Below, one piece after another: positions 54,298 through 62,414 of a stretch of 64,000 nucleotides of DNA. Below the pieces are notes generated by a model, which did not search any database, had not been told where the DNA came from, and worked only from the letters and a program-made list of their open reading frames with translations. This stretch comes from Clostridia bacterium (lineage in GTDB: Bacteria > Bacillota > Clostridia > Christensenellales > Borkfalkiaceae). How positions within the stretch are numbered: position 1 is the first letter of the stretch; each line of letters opens with the position of its first letter. The position numbers and the translations under genes were made by a program. Where the stretch lies: NCBI GenBank assembly GCA_017468085.1, contig JAFUJR010000034.1:1-64000 (forward strand), in the 5' to 3' direction.

Positions 54298-55194
54298 GTG
54301 TTGCGGTTGAAAAGTACAATTATTGGCAATACTGTCCGTGTGAAAAAATTGCGCTCCGTTTATCTATACGCCAAGGAAAAATATGCCCTTTTGGCGCTTA
54401 AAAAATATACGACGATAGCAGGCACTTTGGTCTTTTTCTTAATTATGTCCATCGTGCCTTTTTCCTTTTGGATTTCCTTGCTTATCGGTAAATTGCCCGT
54501 AGATACGGAAAAAATTTTATCCTTGCCCGTCTTTGATTCGGTGAAAAACGTACTGTTATATATTCAAAAGGAGGCGGAAAACGCCACGGCAAGCGCTTCC
54601 ATTATTTTGGTGTTTACGACGCTTTATTCCGCGACGAACCTTTTTTATCAAATGCGCAAGAGTGGGGAAATCATCTATGATTACCGCCGTGAAACGCAAG
54701 GGATAAGGTTGCGTATAGGGGCGCTTATTTTGCTTATCGTCGTGATGGCGTCGGTTGTCGTTTTTTTGCTGTTGTTCGGGTTGGGCAGTTTTTTATTTTC
54801 GCAACTGCTCACTAAAGCGTGGGAGATCGTCGCTGATTATCTTTTGCTGGCTATCATTGCCTTTTTTCTCGTCTTAATTTTAAACGTTTACATTTGTCCA
54901 CATAAAACAAGCGTGAAAAATTTTCTCTCGGGTACGTTTTTGACGGTGGGATTGTGGACGGTGGCAATCGTCGGCTTTTCCGTCTATTTAAAAATCGGAA
55001 ATATGGGCAGACTTTACGGCGCGCTTAGCGCAATCATCGTCTTTTTGCTTTGGCTGTATATTTTGATGATTTGTTTCATCGTCGGCGTTATCTTCAACAG
55101 CGAGCGCGTCATGCAAGCGATAAAAAAGAACAAAAAAGCAAAGCCGCATAAAAAGAAGAAAACGCGGCAAACTATCCTTGATGAAAAAGATTAA
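54298..55194 (+). CDS. YihY/BrkB family membrane protein
   Basis: Up to 298 residues. The start is uncertain: GTG 54298 is the longest, but GTG 54340 (MKKLRSVYLYAKEKY) fits the family N-terminus better; neither has a clear ribosome site. About six membrane segments (TIAGTLVFFLIMSIVPFSFW, VVVFLLLFGLGSFLF, LLLAIIAFFLVLILNVY, VGLWTVAIVGFSVYL, AIIVFLLWLYILMICFIVG) and a conserved ATNLFYQMRKSG. The tail is very Lys-rich. The family was once annotated as RNase BN but is now regarded as membrane proteins of unknown function. It overlaps the next gene by 14 bases. Confidence 0.75.
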   Translation: MLRLKSTIIGNTVRVKKLRSVYLYAKEKYALLALKKYTTIAGTLVFFLIMSIVPFSFWISLLIGKLPVDTEKILSLPVFDSVKNVLLYIQKEAENATASASIILVFTTLYSATNLFYQMRKSGEIIYDYRRETQGIRLRIGALILLIVVMASVVVFLLLFGLGSFLFSQLLTKAWEIVADYLLLAIIAFFLVLILNVYICPHKTSVKNFLSGTFLTVGLWTVAIVGFSVYLKIGNMGRLYGALSAIIVFLLWLYILMICFIVGVIFNSERVMQAIKKNKKAKPHKKKKTRQTILDEKD

Positions 55195-55600
55195 ATTAAG
55201 AAGTTCTATTCTCGCAGGCACTTGCGCTATCCTTGCGCTTATCCCCAATTTTTCTATGGCAAAAGGGGGCGATTTAAAGCAAATTGCCAAACCTTATTTA
55301 GGCGTATACGAGTGTAAGAGCGCGCAACTCGGCGAAGAAGATTTATTGGAAGATTTTTCGCGTATTCACTTAGAATTGAAAAAGGACGGCGCGTTCGTTT
55401 TGTATTATACTGACAAAAAGAGAGGAAAAGAAGAACGGTTGCGTGGTAAATACGTTTACGATGACGAAAAGCAAACGGTTACGTTAAAATTCGCAGAGGG
55501 AAAAGGCTTTCAACGTGCATTTCCGCTCCAAAAAGGGCAGTTGACCGTCAGTTTTCCCATCGGAAAGCGGCAATTATGCCTGATTTTCGAGCAAAAATAA
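55181..55600 (+). CDS. Small exported hypothetical protein
   Basis: 139 residues from ATG 55181, overlapping the YihY-family gene. Residues 1-28 form a signal peptide (KIKLRSSILAGTCAILALIP) ending SMA, a plausible signal peptidase I site; there is no lipobox. The mature part is beta-rich (YLGVYECKSAQLG, FVLYYTDKKRGKEERLRG) and lipocalin-like in pattern, ending LCLIFEQK. Family not recognised. Overlap with the upstream gene suggests a shared transcript. Confidence 0.6.
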   Translation: MKKIKLRSSILAGTCAILALIPNFSMAKGGDLKQIAKPYLGVYECKSAQLGEEDLLEDFSRIHLELKKDGAFVLYYTDKKRGKEERLRGKYVYDDEKQTVTLKFAEGKGFQRAFPLQKGQLTVSFPIGKRQLCLIFEQK

Positions 55601-55613
55601 ATTTCAAAAAAGT

Positions 55614-55625
55614 GAACAAATGTTC
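55614..55625 (+). promoter_or_regulatory. SOS (LexA/DinR) operator
   Basis: GAACAAATGTTC matches the Gram-positive SOS box core GAACRNRYGTTC exactly. It ends 9 bases before the -35 element of the helicase promoter. Confidence 0.75.
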
Positions 55626-55634
55626 ATAAAACGC

Positions 55635-55663
55635 TTGCCAAATGGAAAAATATGTGTTATAAT
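55635..55663 (+). promoter_or_regulatory. SigA promoter of the helicase gene
   Basis: TTGCCA (55635-55640), 17-base spacer, TATAAT (55658-55663), 11 bases before the ATG. Confidence 0.75.
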
Positions 55664-55674
55664 GAGTTACACTT

Positions 55675-56928
55675 ATGGAAATCGAGTTGACGCAAGATCA
55701 AGAAAATGCGAAAAAATTAATAGCGGAGTGGTACTTTAACACCGACAATCAATTTTTCGTGCTTTCGGGTTATGCGGGCACGGGCAAAACTTTTCTGATC
55801 GATTACGTCGTGCGCAACGTCCTGCGTTTAGAAATCGGGAAAGGCGTAGTATTCGTTTCCCCGACGGGTAAGGCGGCTGCAAACCTTTTAAAAAACGGCA
55901 CGCTCGCGGGGACGGTACATAGTCTAATTTATATCCGCGACGGCGACGAGTTTGACGTAGACGAAAACGGCGAGATTATCGAGCGGGAAGAAATCAAGTT
56001 TATCAAGCGCGAAAAAATCGACGAAAACATACGCTTGATTATCGTCGACGAAGCCTCGATGATCAACGAGGAAATGTTGTACGATTTGTTAAGTTTCAAC
56101 GTGAAATGTCTTTTTTGCGGAGACGGCGCGCAGCTTCCGCCCGTTTCGGGGAATTGTCCGCTTTTAAGTAAGCCCAATTATACAATGACGGAAATCGTCC
56201 GCCAAGCCGCAGATAATCCCATCATTCAAGTCGCCACACTCGCGCGCAGAGGGGAGTATATTCCGTACGGCGTATACGGCGACAGCGTCTGCGTTATCAG
56301 CAAAAAGGCGTTCAAAGGGTCGGATCGTCAGCGCTTGCTTATGGCGGCAGATCAGGTGCTTTGCGGTACGAATAGAACGCGCAATGCGCTTAATCAAGAG
56401 ATCCGTAAATATAAAAATATTCCCGAGGATGCGGTTTTGCCCGTTGAGGGCGAAAAACTTATCTGTACGCTCAACGACTGGGAAAAGCCGTTGGACAAAG
56501 AGGAAAAATTTCATCTTGTAAACGGTATTATCGGCATCGCAGAAAACGTGAAAGAAAGTATCGACGATTTGGCAACGATGGAATTTAGGGCGGATTTTAT
56601 GCAGGCAAGCGTAAAAGTACCTTTTGATACGGGGATTTTTGAGCGAGGGCGCTATCGCCACGGATACGGTAACCGAGCCGTAACGCTCGCAAACGGAACG
56701 GTGGTTTCCGAGTATAACACGGAGATGTTGCGGAAATTCCGTGCCGTTTCCGACGAACCCGTTTGCCGTTTCGAGTTCGCCTACGCCGTTACTTGCCATA
56801 AAGCGCAGGGCTCGGAATTTGATTTCGTCATTGTCTTTGACGAGTCATGGGTATTTGGGGAAGAACGGCACCGTTGGCTATATACGGCAATCACGCGCGC
56901 TAAGGAGAAACTCTTGGTAATTCGATGA
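55675..56928 (+). CDS. SF1 helicase, RecD/Dda-like AAA protein
   Basis: 417 residues. Walker A GYAGTGKTFL (about 32-41), motif Ia VSPTGKAAANL, Walker B LIIVDEASMINEE, motif III CGDGAQLPPVSG, and the C-terminal UvrD-like motif VTCHKAQGSEFD with TAITRAKEK. This matches small stand-alone SF1B helicases such as phage Dda or the RecD core, without RecB/RecC partners. The promoter sits by an SOS box, so DNA damage should induce it. The leader is very short. It could be of phage origin, but no phage genes surround it. Confidence 0.85.
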   Translation: MEIELTQDQENAKKLIAEWYFNTDNQFFVLSGYAGTGKTFLIDYVVRNVLRLEIGKGVVFVSPTGKAAANLLKNGTLAGTVHSLIYIRDGDEFDVDENGEIIEREEIKFIKREKIDENIRLIIVDEASMINEEMLYDLLSFNVKCLFCGDGAQLPPVSGNCPLLSKPNYTMTEIVRQAADNPIIQVATLARRGEYIPYGVYGDSVCVISKKAFKGSDRQRLLMAADQVLCGTNRTRNALNQEIRKYKNIPEDAVLPVEGEKLICTLNDWEKPLDKEEKFHLVNGIIGIAENVKESIDDLATMEFRADFMQASVKVPFDTGIFERGRYRHGYGNRAVTLANGTVVSEYNTEMLRKFRAVSDEPVCRFEFAYAVTCHKAQGSEFDFVIVFDESWVFGEERHRWLYTAITRAKEKLLVIR

Positions 56929-56934
56929 AAACTC

Positions 56935-56963
56935 TTGACGAGTTTTGCGGAATTTGTTATAAT
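56935..56963 (+). promoter_or_regulatory. SigA promoter of the TtcA-like gene
   Basis: TTGACG (56935-56940), 17-base spacer, TATAAT (56958-56963). It begins 7 bases after the helicase stop, so the next gene is independent of SOS control. Confidence 0.75.
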
Positions 56964-56991
56964 GACAAAAATCACAAAACTCGGAGTAAAC

Positions 56992-57834
56992 ATGAAAAGG
57001 AATTTGGAAAAATATCAGCTTATCGAAAGGTCTATTTTAACGACTTACCGAAAGACGTTGTGGTCGCCTTTTGTATATGCGGTAAAAAAATACCGATTAA
57101 TACAGGCAGGAGATAAAATTGCCGTCTGCATTTCGGGCGGGAAGGACAGTATGCTCCTCGCCAAATTAATGCAAGAATTGCACCGACACAGCGAAATTCC
57201 TTTTGAGTTGACTTTCTTGGTGATGGATCCGGGATATGCCCCCGAAAACATACGCAGAATCGAGGAAAATGCAACGATGATGCATATTCCCGTTACTATA
57301 TTCGAAAGCGACGTTTTTGCGGCGGCAGACGCCGTTTCCGCCAATTCTCCGTGCTATTTGTGCGCGCGTATGCGCCGCGGACATTTGTATGCAAAGGCAA
57401 AGGCGCTCGGCTGCAATAAAATTGCGCTTGGACATCATAAAAGCGACGTCATCGAAACGACGTTGATGGGGATGCTTTACGGCGCGCAGATACAAGGCAT
57501 GCTTCCCCGTATAAAAAGCACAAATTTCGAGGGAATGGAGCTTATTCGCCCGATGTGCTGCATATTGGAAGAGGATATCGTACGTTGGCAGGAATACAAC
57601 GGTTTACAGTTTATCGCTTGCGCGTGCAAATTTACGCAAAATTTGACGGGAAGCGACGAAGATACCTTTTCGGCAAGACGCAAAATCAAGGCTCTGATCG
57701 CCGAATTAAAAAAGGAAAACCCAACGGTGGAGAGCAATATTTTCCAAAGCATCCACAACGTGCAGTTAGATACGCTCGCCGAATACAAACAAGACGGCTT
57801 TAAGCACAGCTTTTTAGATAAATTTGACGATTGA
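56992..57834 (+). CDS. TtcA-family tRNA sulfurtransferase-like ATP pyrophosphatase
   Basis: Start at ATG 56992 (ggag upstream), after the promoter. 280 residues. PP-loop CISGGKDSMLLA; CYLCARMRRG gives the CxxC of TtcA-type Fe-S enzymes, and another Cys pair lies at RPMCC/CACK; ALGHHKSD is a further conserved site. Family members thiolate tRNA cytidine 32 using an Fe-S cluster. The gene is short for TtcA (about 310) but the motifs agree. It is followed by the sporulation genes. Confidence 0.8.
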   Translation: MKRNLEKYQLIERSILTTYRKTLWSPFVYAVKKYRLIQAGDKIAVCISGGKDSMLLAKLMQELHRHSEIPFELTFLVMDPGYAPENIRRIEENATMMHIPVTIFESDVFAAADAVSANSPCYLCARMRRGHLYAKAKALGCNKIALGHHKSDVIETTLMGMLYGAQIQGMLPRIKSTNFEGMELIRPMCCILEEDIVRWQEYNGLQFIACACKFTQNLTGSDEDTFSARRKIKALIAELKKENPTVESNIFQSIHNVQLDTLAEYKQDGFKHSFLDKFDD

Positions 57835-57835
57835 G

Positions 57836-57863
57836 GAATATCCGCGTTTTTGGCGCATAGAAT
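57836..57863 (+). promoter_or_regulatory. Candidate SigE promoter of yabP
   Basis: GAATAT (57836-57841), 14-base spacer, CATAGAAT (57856-57863), one mismatch from CATACAAT. Transcription would start essentially at the yabP ATG, implying a leaderless or near-leaderless message. Confidence 0.4.
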
Positions 57864-57868
57864 AAACT

Positions 57869-58120
57869 ATGCAAGAAACCAAACATATCGTAACAATCGA
57901 ACAAAAGAAATTCTTGACGGTGAGCGCGGTGGAGAGCGTGGTTGCGTTTTCCGAGGCGAAAATCGTACTTGCCTTACAAGGGAACGTCAAAATGACAGTC
58001 GTAGGGACGGGCTTAAAAATCACCGGTTTTTCTAAGTCGACGGGCGCGTTTACGGCGGAAGGGACGGTTGTGGGCGTAAGCTATGGCGGCAAAAGTTTTG
58101 TTTCGCGCCTGTTTAAATAA
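57869..58120 (+). CDS. yabP: Sporulation protein YabP
   Basis: 83 residues, beta-rich, matching the YabP/YqfC family (HIVTIEQKKFLTVSAVESVVAF, then GNVKMTVVGTGLKITG, ending VGVSYGGKSFVSRLFK). In Bacillus YabP is produced in the mother cell under SigE and sporulates with YabQ. There is no clear ribosome site upstream, while a SigE-like promoter abuts the start. It overlaps yabQ by one base. The usual upstream HU and S4-domain genes of this cluster are absent. Confidence 0.87.
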   Translation: MQETKHIVTIEQKKFLTVSAVESVVAFSEAKIVLALQGNVKMTVVGTGLKITGFSKSTGAFTAEGTVVGVSYGGKSFVSRLFK

Positions 58121-58503
58121 TGGACAGCAAAAATCAGCTCCTTTATTTCTGCTTATGTATATTGGTCGGCTTTTTGGCGGGACTTCCGTATGAAATTTTT
58201 GCCTTTCTTCGCGCGATTTTTCGTTGCGATAGAGGAAAAAATAAAACGTTAAGCGTTCTTTTGGACGTCCTTTATCCTATTTTCTTTGCTTTAATTTGCG
58301 TTTTTATGCAATTTATCCTGCGTTTTCCTGGATTTAGGGCGTATATGTGGATAGGTTACGCCGTCGGTTTTATAATATATTTAAAAATTTTGCGAAGAAT
58401 ACTTGCTTTTCTGCAAAAATCGTGCTATAATAGCCTTGTAAAAGTATTGCGGAAAGTAAATATAAAGAAAAAATCCCCAAAAAAGGGAGGGAGAGTTATA
58501 TGA
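58120..58503 (+). CDS. yabQ: Spore cortex protein YabQ
   Basis: 127 residues with about four membrane segments (LYFCLCILVGFLAGLPYEIF, VLYPIFFALICVFMQFIL, WIGYAVGFIIYLKIL) and a basic tail (KVNIKKKSPKKGGRV). Position between yabP and a divIC-like gene identifies it. YabQ localises to the forespore membrane and is needed for cortex synthesis. The 3' part carries an internal SigA promoter for the next genes. Confidence 0.88.
   Translation: MDSKNQLLYFCLCILVGFLAGLPYEIFAFLRAIFRCDRGKNKTLSVLLDVLYPIFFALICVFMQFILRFPGFRAYMWIGYAVGFIIYLKILRRILAFLQKSCYNSLVKVLRKVNIKKKSPKKGGRVI
58403..58431 (+). promoter_or_regulatory. Internal SigA promoter within yabQ
   Basis: TTGCTT (58403-58408), 17-base spacer, TATAAT (58426-58431). 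It would let the divIC-like and ppx genes be expressed in vegetative cells independent of the sporulation promoter. Confidence 0.6.
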
Positions 58504-58760
58504 CACAAGATAAAATGAGAAGGGTAATAACGGCTTGCGTAGCTGCCGGTACGGTTCTTCTTACGTGCCTTTCCGTATTCATTATCTATCAATGGATTAC
58601 GCTTGCGGTTTTAAATAATCAGCAAAAGAAGTTGCAGAACGAGGTAGATCATTGGGACAAAAAATGCGAGCAAGCAGAAACTGACCTTGAATACTACGAA
58701 AGCGATTTATATAAAAATTACGCTTATTGGGAGCTCCAAATTTCCGGAGGAAATAAATGA
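58500..58760 (+). CDS. divIC: DivIC/FtsL-like septum formation protein
   Basis: 86 residues: short cytoplasmic tail, one membrane segment (CVAAGTVLLTCLSVFIIYQW), then a coiled coil (NNQQKKLQNEVDHWDKKCEQ). This is the layout of DivIC, a divisome component. Overlaps yabQ (ATGA) and ppx (ATGA). GGAGGGAGAG lies upstream. The coiled coil is short, as in other clostridial DivIC proteins. Confidence 0.8.
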   Translation: MTQDKMRRVITACVAAGTVLLTCLSVFIIYQWITLAVLNNQQKKLQNEVDHWDKKCEQAETDLEYYESDLYKNYAYWELQISGGNK

Positions 58761-59620
58761 AAAAATTTGCCGTAATTGACGTCGGCTCAAATTCCGTTCG
58801 CCTAATGTTTGTGGCGGACGGAAAAGTTTTATATAAGGCATTAAATACCACTCGGCTCGGCGAGGGTTTGGCTTCGTCGTCCTTACTTAAAAAAGAGGCG
58901 ATTGAGCGTTCCGTAAGCGCCGTCGTTTCTTTTTACGATAAGGCAAAAGCAGGGGGAGCGGAAGAGGTTTACGCGTTCGCCACTGCGGCGGTGCGCTCGG
59001 CAACCAACGGACAAGCCTTCGTGGACGGCGTGCGCGCGGTACGCCCCTTACAGATAGAAGTGATTTCTGGTGAGGAGGAAGCGGAAATCGGTATTCTCGG
59101 CGCGCTGGGAAACGGCGACGGCGGCGTGGTTGACGTCGGCGGTGCAAGCACGGAAATCGTTATCAAAGAAAAAGGCGAAATTATTTTCAAAAAGAGCATA
59201 AATATCGGCGTTGTGCGCTTAAAAGATAAGTGTGGAAGAGATAAGGACGCATTGACGCAGGCGGCGCGAGAGGCGGCAAAAGAATACGTCGGTTTTCCGT
59301 CTGCCGACAACTTATACGCTATCGGCGGTACGGCAACCACGCTTGCGGCGTTGGCGCTTGAATTGCAAGCCTACGATTCCCAAAAAATCACGGGCGCAGT
59401 TTTGACGAAAGAAAAGATGCAACAAATGGCGGACAAACTTTCCCAAATGTCTGTGGAGGAAATAGCAGCGTTGCCGTGTATGCCTAAGGGCAGGGCGGAC
59501 GTTTTATCGGGCGGCGCGGTTTTGCTTGCAACTTTGATGCAGGAGCTCGGGGTACAAACTTTGACGGCGAGCGACAGAGATAACTTAGAGGGTTACGCGA
59601 TAAAGCGCGGTTTATTATAA
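58757..59620 (+). CDS. Ppx/GppA family phosphatase
   Basis: 287 residues, the short form. Phosphate-1 motif IDVGSNSVRLMF, phosphate-2 region VDVGGASTEIVI, adenosine-site IGGTATTLAAL. Family members hydrolyse polyphosphate or pppGpp. The short form without a C-terminal HD domain is common in clostridia beside divIC. A zinc-metallopeptidase-like gene follows 11 bases later. Confidence 0.87.
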   Translation: MKKFAVIDVGSNSVRLMFVADGKVLYKALNTTRLGEGLASSSLLKKEAIERSVSAVVSFYDKAKAGGAEEVYAFATAAVRSATNGQAFVDGVRAVRPLQIEVISGEEEAEIGILGALGNGDGGVVDVGGASTEIVIKEKGEIIFKKSINIGVVRLKDKCGRDKDALTQAAREAAKEYVGFPSADNLYAIGGTATTLAALALELQAYDSQKITGAVLTKEKMQQMADKLSQMSVEEIAALPCMPKGRADVLSGGAVLLATLMQELGVQTLTASDRDNLEGYAIKRGLL

Positions 59621-59631
59621 AGGATTGACCT

Positions 59632-60699
59632 ATGAAAAAAAGAATGGCAACGGTATATGCAATATTTTGCACGCTACTTATGGTGGCGGGCTTTGCAGTT
59701 GCGTTCATTTTTGCTTGGAGGACAGGCGCAAAGCAGTCGCTAAACTTTCTTTTCGGTATGTTAGGGAGTTTTATCATCGCGCCCATTTTTCATGAAATCG
59801 GTCATCTTGCCTTTTTGACGGCAAATAAAATGGAGTGCGTTTACATCAAGTGTTTTTGTTTTAAGCAGTATATAAAGAACGGAAAAAAACGTTTCGGTTT
59901 TGCTTCTCCCTTTAAAGCGGATGAAACGCAGGCAATCCCCAAGACGGGGGGAAATATGAAAAAGCGTGCGTCAGCATATACCGTCGGCGGTTTGGTTTTT
60001 AGCGGCATTTTACTTATCATACTCGTCGGCGCAGCGCTTGCTTGCACCTTACTTAACGTAACGAAATACACGTTGTGGGGGGCTGTGCCTTACTCTGCGT
60101 ATATCCTCATTTTAAACGTTGCGCCTTTGGAGTACGCAAGCGGAAAAACGGACGCGCTCGTGTATCGCGGCATTCAAAAGGGGGAGCCTGCGGAAAAGGT
60201 TATGCTCTCCGCAATGGAGATACAAGGGCAACTTTACGAAGGGAAAAGTTTTGCGGAAATTGACGAAAATCTATATTTCGACGTGCCGCAACTTTGTGAG
60301 GACGAACCTCTTTACGCCGTCATTTTGGATTTGCGCTACCGTTATTATTTAGAGAAAAACGACCTGAAAAAAGCGGCGGATTGTCTTAATCGGCTCGTAC
60401 AGGCGCAAGCGTATTTGACGGATATCGAGGTCGAAAAAATTGCCGCGGAGCTTACGTATATGCACTCCTTAAACGGGGATTTAGAGCGCGCGGAAGAAAG
60501 TGGAAAAATCTGTCGGGGATTTTTAAAAGAGGATACGGCAACGGCGAAGCGTATTCTTGCCGCTTATTCGGCGGCGTTTGGCAAGACGGAAGCGGTTGTT
60601 CCTTTGCTCGCACAAGCAAACGAGATTTTAAAAAAGGAACGCATACTCGGCGTAAAACGCTTTGAAGAGATACTTATTTCCCGTATTCAATCGGTATAA
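59632..60699 (+). CDS. Putative M50-like membrane metallopeptidase with TPR-like C-terminus
   Basis: 355 residues. Four membrane segments in the first half; IFHEIGHLAFLTA supplies an HExxH zinc site in the second, as in site-2 proteases, and ILNVAPLEYASGKTDA may stand for the M50 NPDG-type motif. Residues about 195-350 form helical pairs like TPR repeats (LRYRYYLEKNDLKKAADCLN), presumably cytoplasmic. No target is known. It follows ppx closely and precedes malQ without a terminator. Confidence 0.65.
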   Translation: MKKRMATVYAIFCTLLMVAGFAVAFIFAWRTGAKQSLNFLFGMLGSFIIAPIFHEIGHLAFLTANKMECVYIKCFCFKQYIKNGKKRFGFASPFKADETQAIPKTGGNMKKRASAYTVGGLVFSGILLIILVGAALACTLLNVTKYTLWGAVPYSAYILILNVAPLEYASGKTDALVYRGIQKGEPAEKVMLSAMEIQGQLYEGKSFAEIDENLYFDVPQLCEDEPLYAVILDLRYRYYLEKNDLKKAADCLNRLVQAQAYLTDIEVEKIAAELTYMHSLNGDLERAEESGKICRGFLKEDTATAKRILAAYSAAFGKTEAVVPLLAQANEILKKERILGVKRFEEILISRIQSV

Positions 60700-60746
60700 A
60701 CTCCCTATTCTTCGGACATACTTACGAAAAAATGGAAGGTTGTATA

Positions 60747-62276
60747 ATGCAAACGGACGAGAAAATGGAAAATCGCAATATAAACAGAAAAGCGGGCATT
60801 CTTATGCCCGTTTCTTCCTTGCCGTCAAACGTGGGGATCGGTACGTTCGGCAAAGGCGCGTATGCGTTTGTGGATTGGTTGCAAAGCGCGGGTATGCGCG
60901 TTTGGCAGGTGTTGCCGCTTTTGCCTACGGGCTATGGCGACAGCCCTTATCAATCTTGCGCATCTAACGCGCTCAATTATTATTTTATCGACTTCGAGCT
61001 TTTGGAAGAGGATGGATTATTGGAACGCGCAGATTACGCGGAAATCGTTTGGGCTGAGGATGAACGCCGCGTCGATTACGGCAAACAATTTGCGTGCAAA
61101 ACGCAAGTGCTTGAAAAGGCGTTTTCCCGTTTTGATAAAAAGAATGCGGGTTGGCGCGCCTTTCTCAAAAAAGGGGAATATGCGGATTTTGCGTTATTTA
61201 TGACCTTAAAGCATAAGCACAATTACGCGCCTTGGACGGATTGGGCAGAGCCCTATAAGAGCTGTGAGGGCAATGTTTCGGAGGAATTTTATAAAGAAAA
61301 CGCGGATGAGCTGGCGTTTTGGCAGTTCACGCAATACATTTGCTTAAAGCAATGGAAAGCGCTTCGCGCGTATGCCAACGAACGGGATATTCAAATTATG
61401 GGGGATATGCCCATCTACGTTTCTGCCGACAGCGTGGAAATGTGGAAATATCGCCGTCAGCTCTTTATGATAGATAAGGACGGAAATCCTGCCTTATGCG
61501 CAGGCGTGCCGCCCGACGCGTTTTGCGACGACGGTCAGCTTTGGGGAAATCCCGTATACGATTGGGCAAAGTTAAAAAAAGACGGTTTTGCGTGGTGGAA
61601 ACGGCGTATCGTTTCCGCGTTTGAAACGCAGTTCGATATTATCCGTATCGACCATTTCCGCGCGTTTGATAGATTTTATGCGATTCCCGTCGGCGCGGAA
61701 ACGGCAAAGGAAGGGGAATGGATGGACGGCCCGAAAGCGGCTCTGTTCGAGGGGTTGGAAAAATATCCCATCGTCGCGGAAGACCTTGGCGTTATCGACG
61801 ACGGCGTTCGTCAGCTTTTAAGGGATACCGATTATCCCGGCATGAAGGTGTTCGAATTTGCTTTTGACGGCAATCCCGACAACGAGTATTTGCCCTCGAA
61901 ATATAATCAAAACTGCGTCGCGTACACGGGCACGCACGATAACAATACTTTAAAGGCGTTTATCGAAAGTATGGACAAGGCGGAACGCGCGGCGTTTGAA
62001 AAAAAATTGGAAGAAGAATGTTTACGCGCCGACGTTGCCTACGTAACGGAAACGATTGAGGACGAGTGCAAGAGTATTATCGAATTGCTGTTCTCTTCTA
62101 ATGCGGATACGGTGATTGTCCCTATGCACGACGTAAGCTGCTTCGGGTCGGAAGCGCGTTTAAATGCGCCGAGCACCCTTTCCTCGCAAAATTGGACGTT
62201 TCGTTTTGTGGAAACGGATTTCGGTAGAAGAAAGGCGGCTTGGTTAAAGCAGTTATCCGAAATATACGGCAGATAA
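60747..62276 (+). CDS. malQ: 4-alpha-glucanotransferase (GH77)
   Basis: Start at ATG 60747 (GGAAGG at 60734-60739) rather than ATG 60732. 509 residues. GH77 features: LPSNVGIGTFG, GDSPYQSCASNALN, catalytic nucleophile region IRIDHFRAFDRF, acid/base region VAEDLGVID, and TGTHDNNT. Disproportionates maltodextrins in the cytoplasm. The substrate-binding protein and permease of a maltodextrin-like ABC transporter follow, and phosphoglucomutase is elsewhere in the window. Confidence 0.94.
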   Translation: MQTDEKMENRNINRKAGILMPVSSLPSNVGIGTFGKGAYAFVDWLQSAGMRVWQVLPLLPTGYGDSPYQSCASNALNYYFIDFELLEEDGLLERADYAEIVWAEDERRVDYGKQFACKTQVLEKAFSRFDKKNAGWRAFLKKGEYADFALFMTLKHKHNYAPWTDWAEPYKSCEGNVSEEFYKENADELAFWQFTQYICLKQWKALRAYANERDIQIMGDMPIYVSADSVEMWKYRRQLFMIDKDGNPALCAGVPPDAFCDDGQLWGNPVYDWAKLKKDGFAWWKRRIVSAFETQFDIIRIDHFRAFDRFYAIPVGAETAKEGEWMDGPKAALFEGLEKYPIVAEDLGVIDDGVRQLLRDTDYPGMKVFEFAFDGNPDNEYLPSKYNQNCVAYTGTHDNNTLKAFIESMDKAERAAFEKKLEEECLRADVAYVTETIEDECKSIIELLFSSNADTVIVPMHDVSCFGSEARLNAPSTLSSQNWTFRFVETDFGRRKAAWLKQLSEIYGR

Positions 62277-62312
62277 TTTCCTTATTTATTCCCAAAGAAA
62301 AAATATAAAGAT

Positions 62313-62347
62313 AAAACTCTCTCACGGCGAGGGAGTTTTCTTTTTTA
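62313..62347 (+). terminator. Terminator of malQ
   Basis: Stem AAAACTCTCTC / GAGGGAGTTTT followed by T-rich sequence. Confidence 0.8.
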
Positions 62348-62414
62348 TCGGGTATAAAAAAGGACGCGATTAGCAAGAATAAGAGAAAGAAAGTCATAAA
62401 GACGGGAGGAAAGC

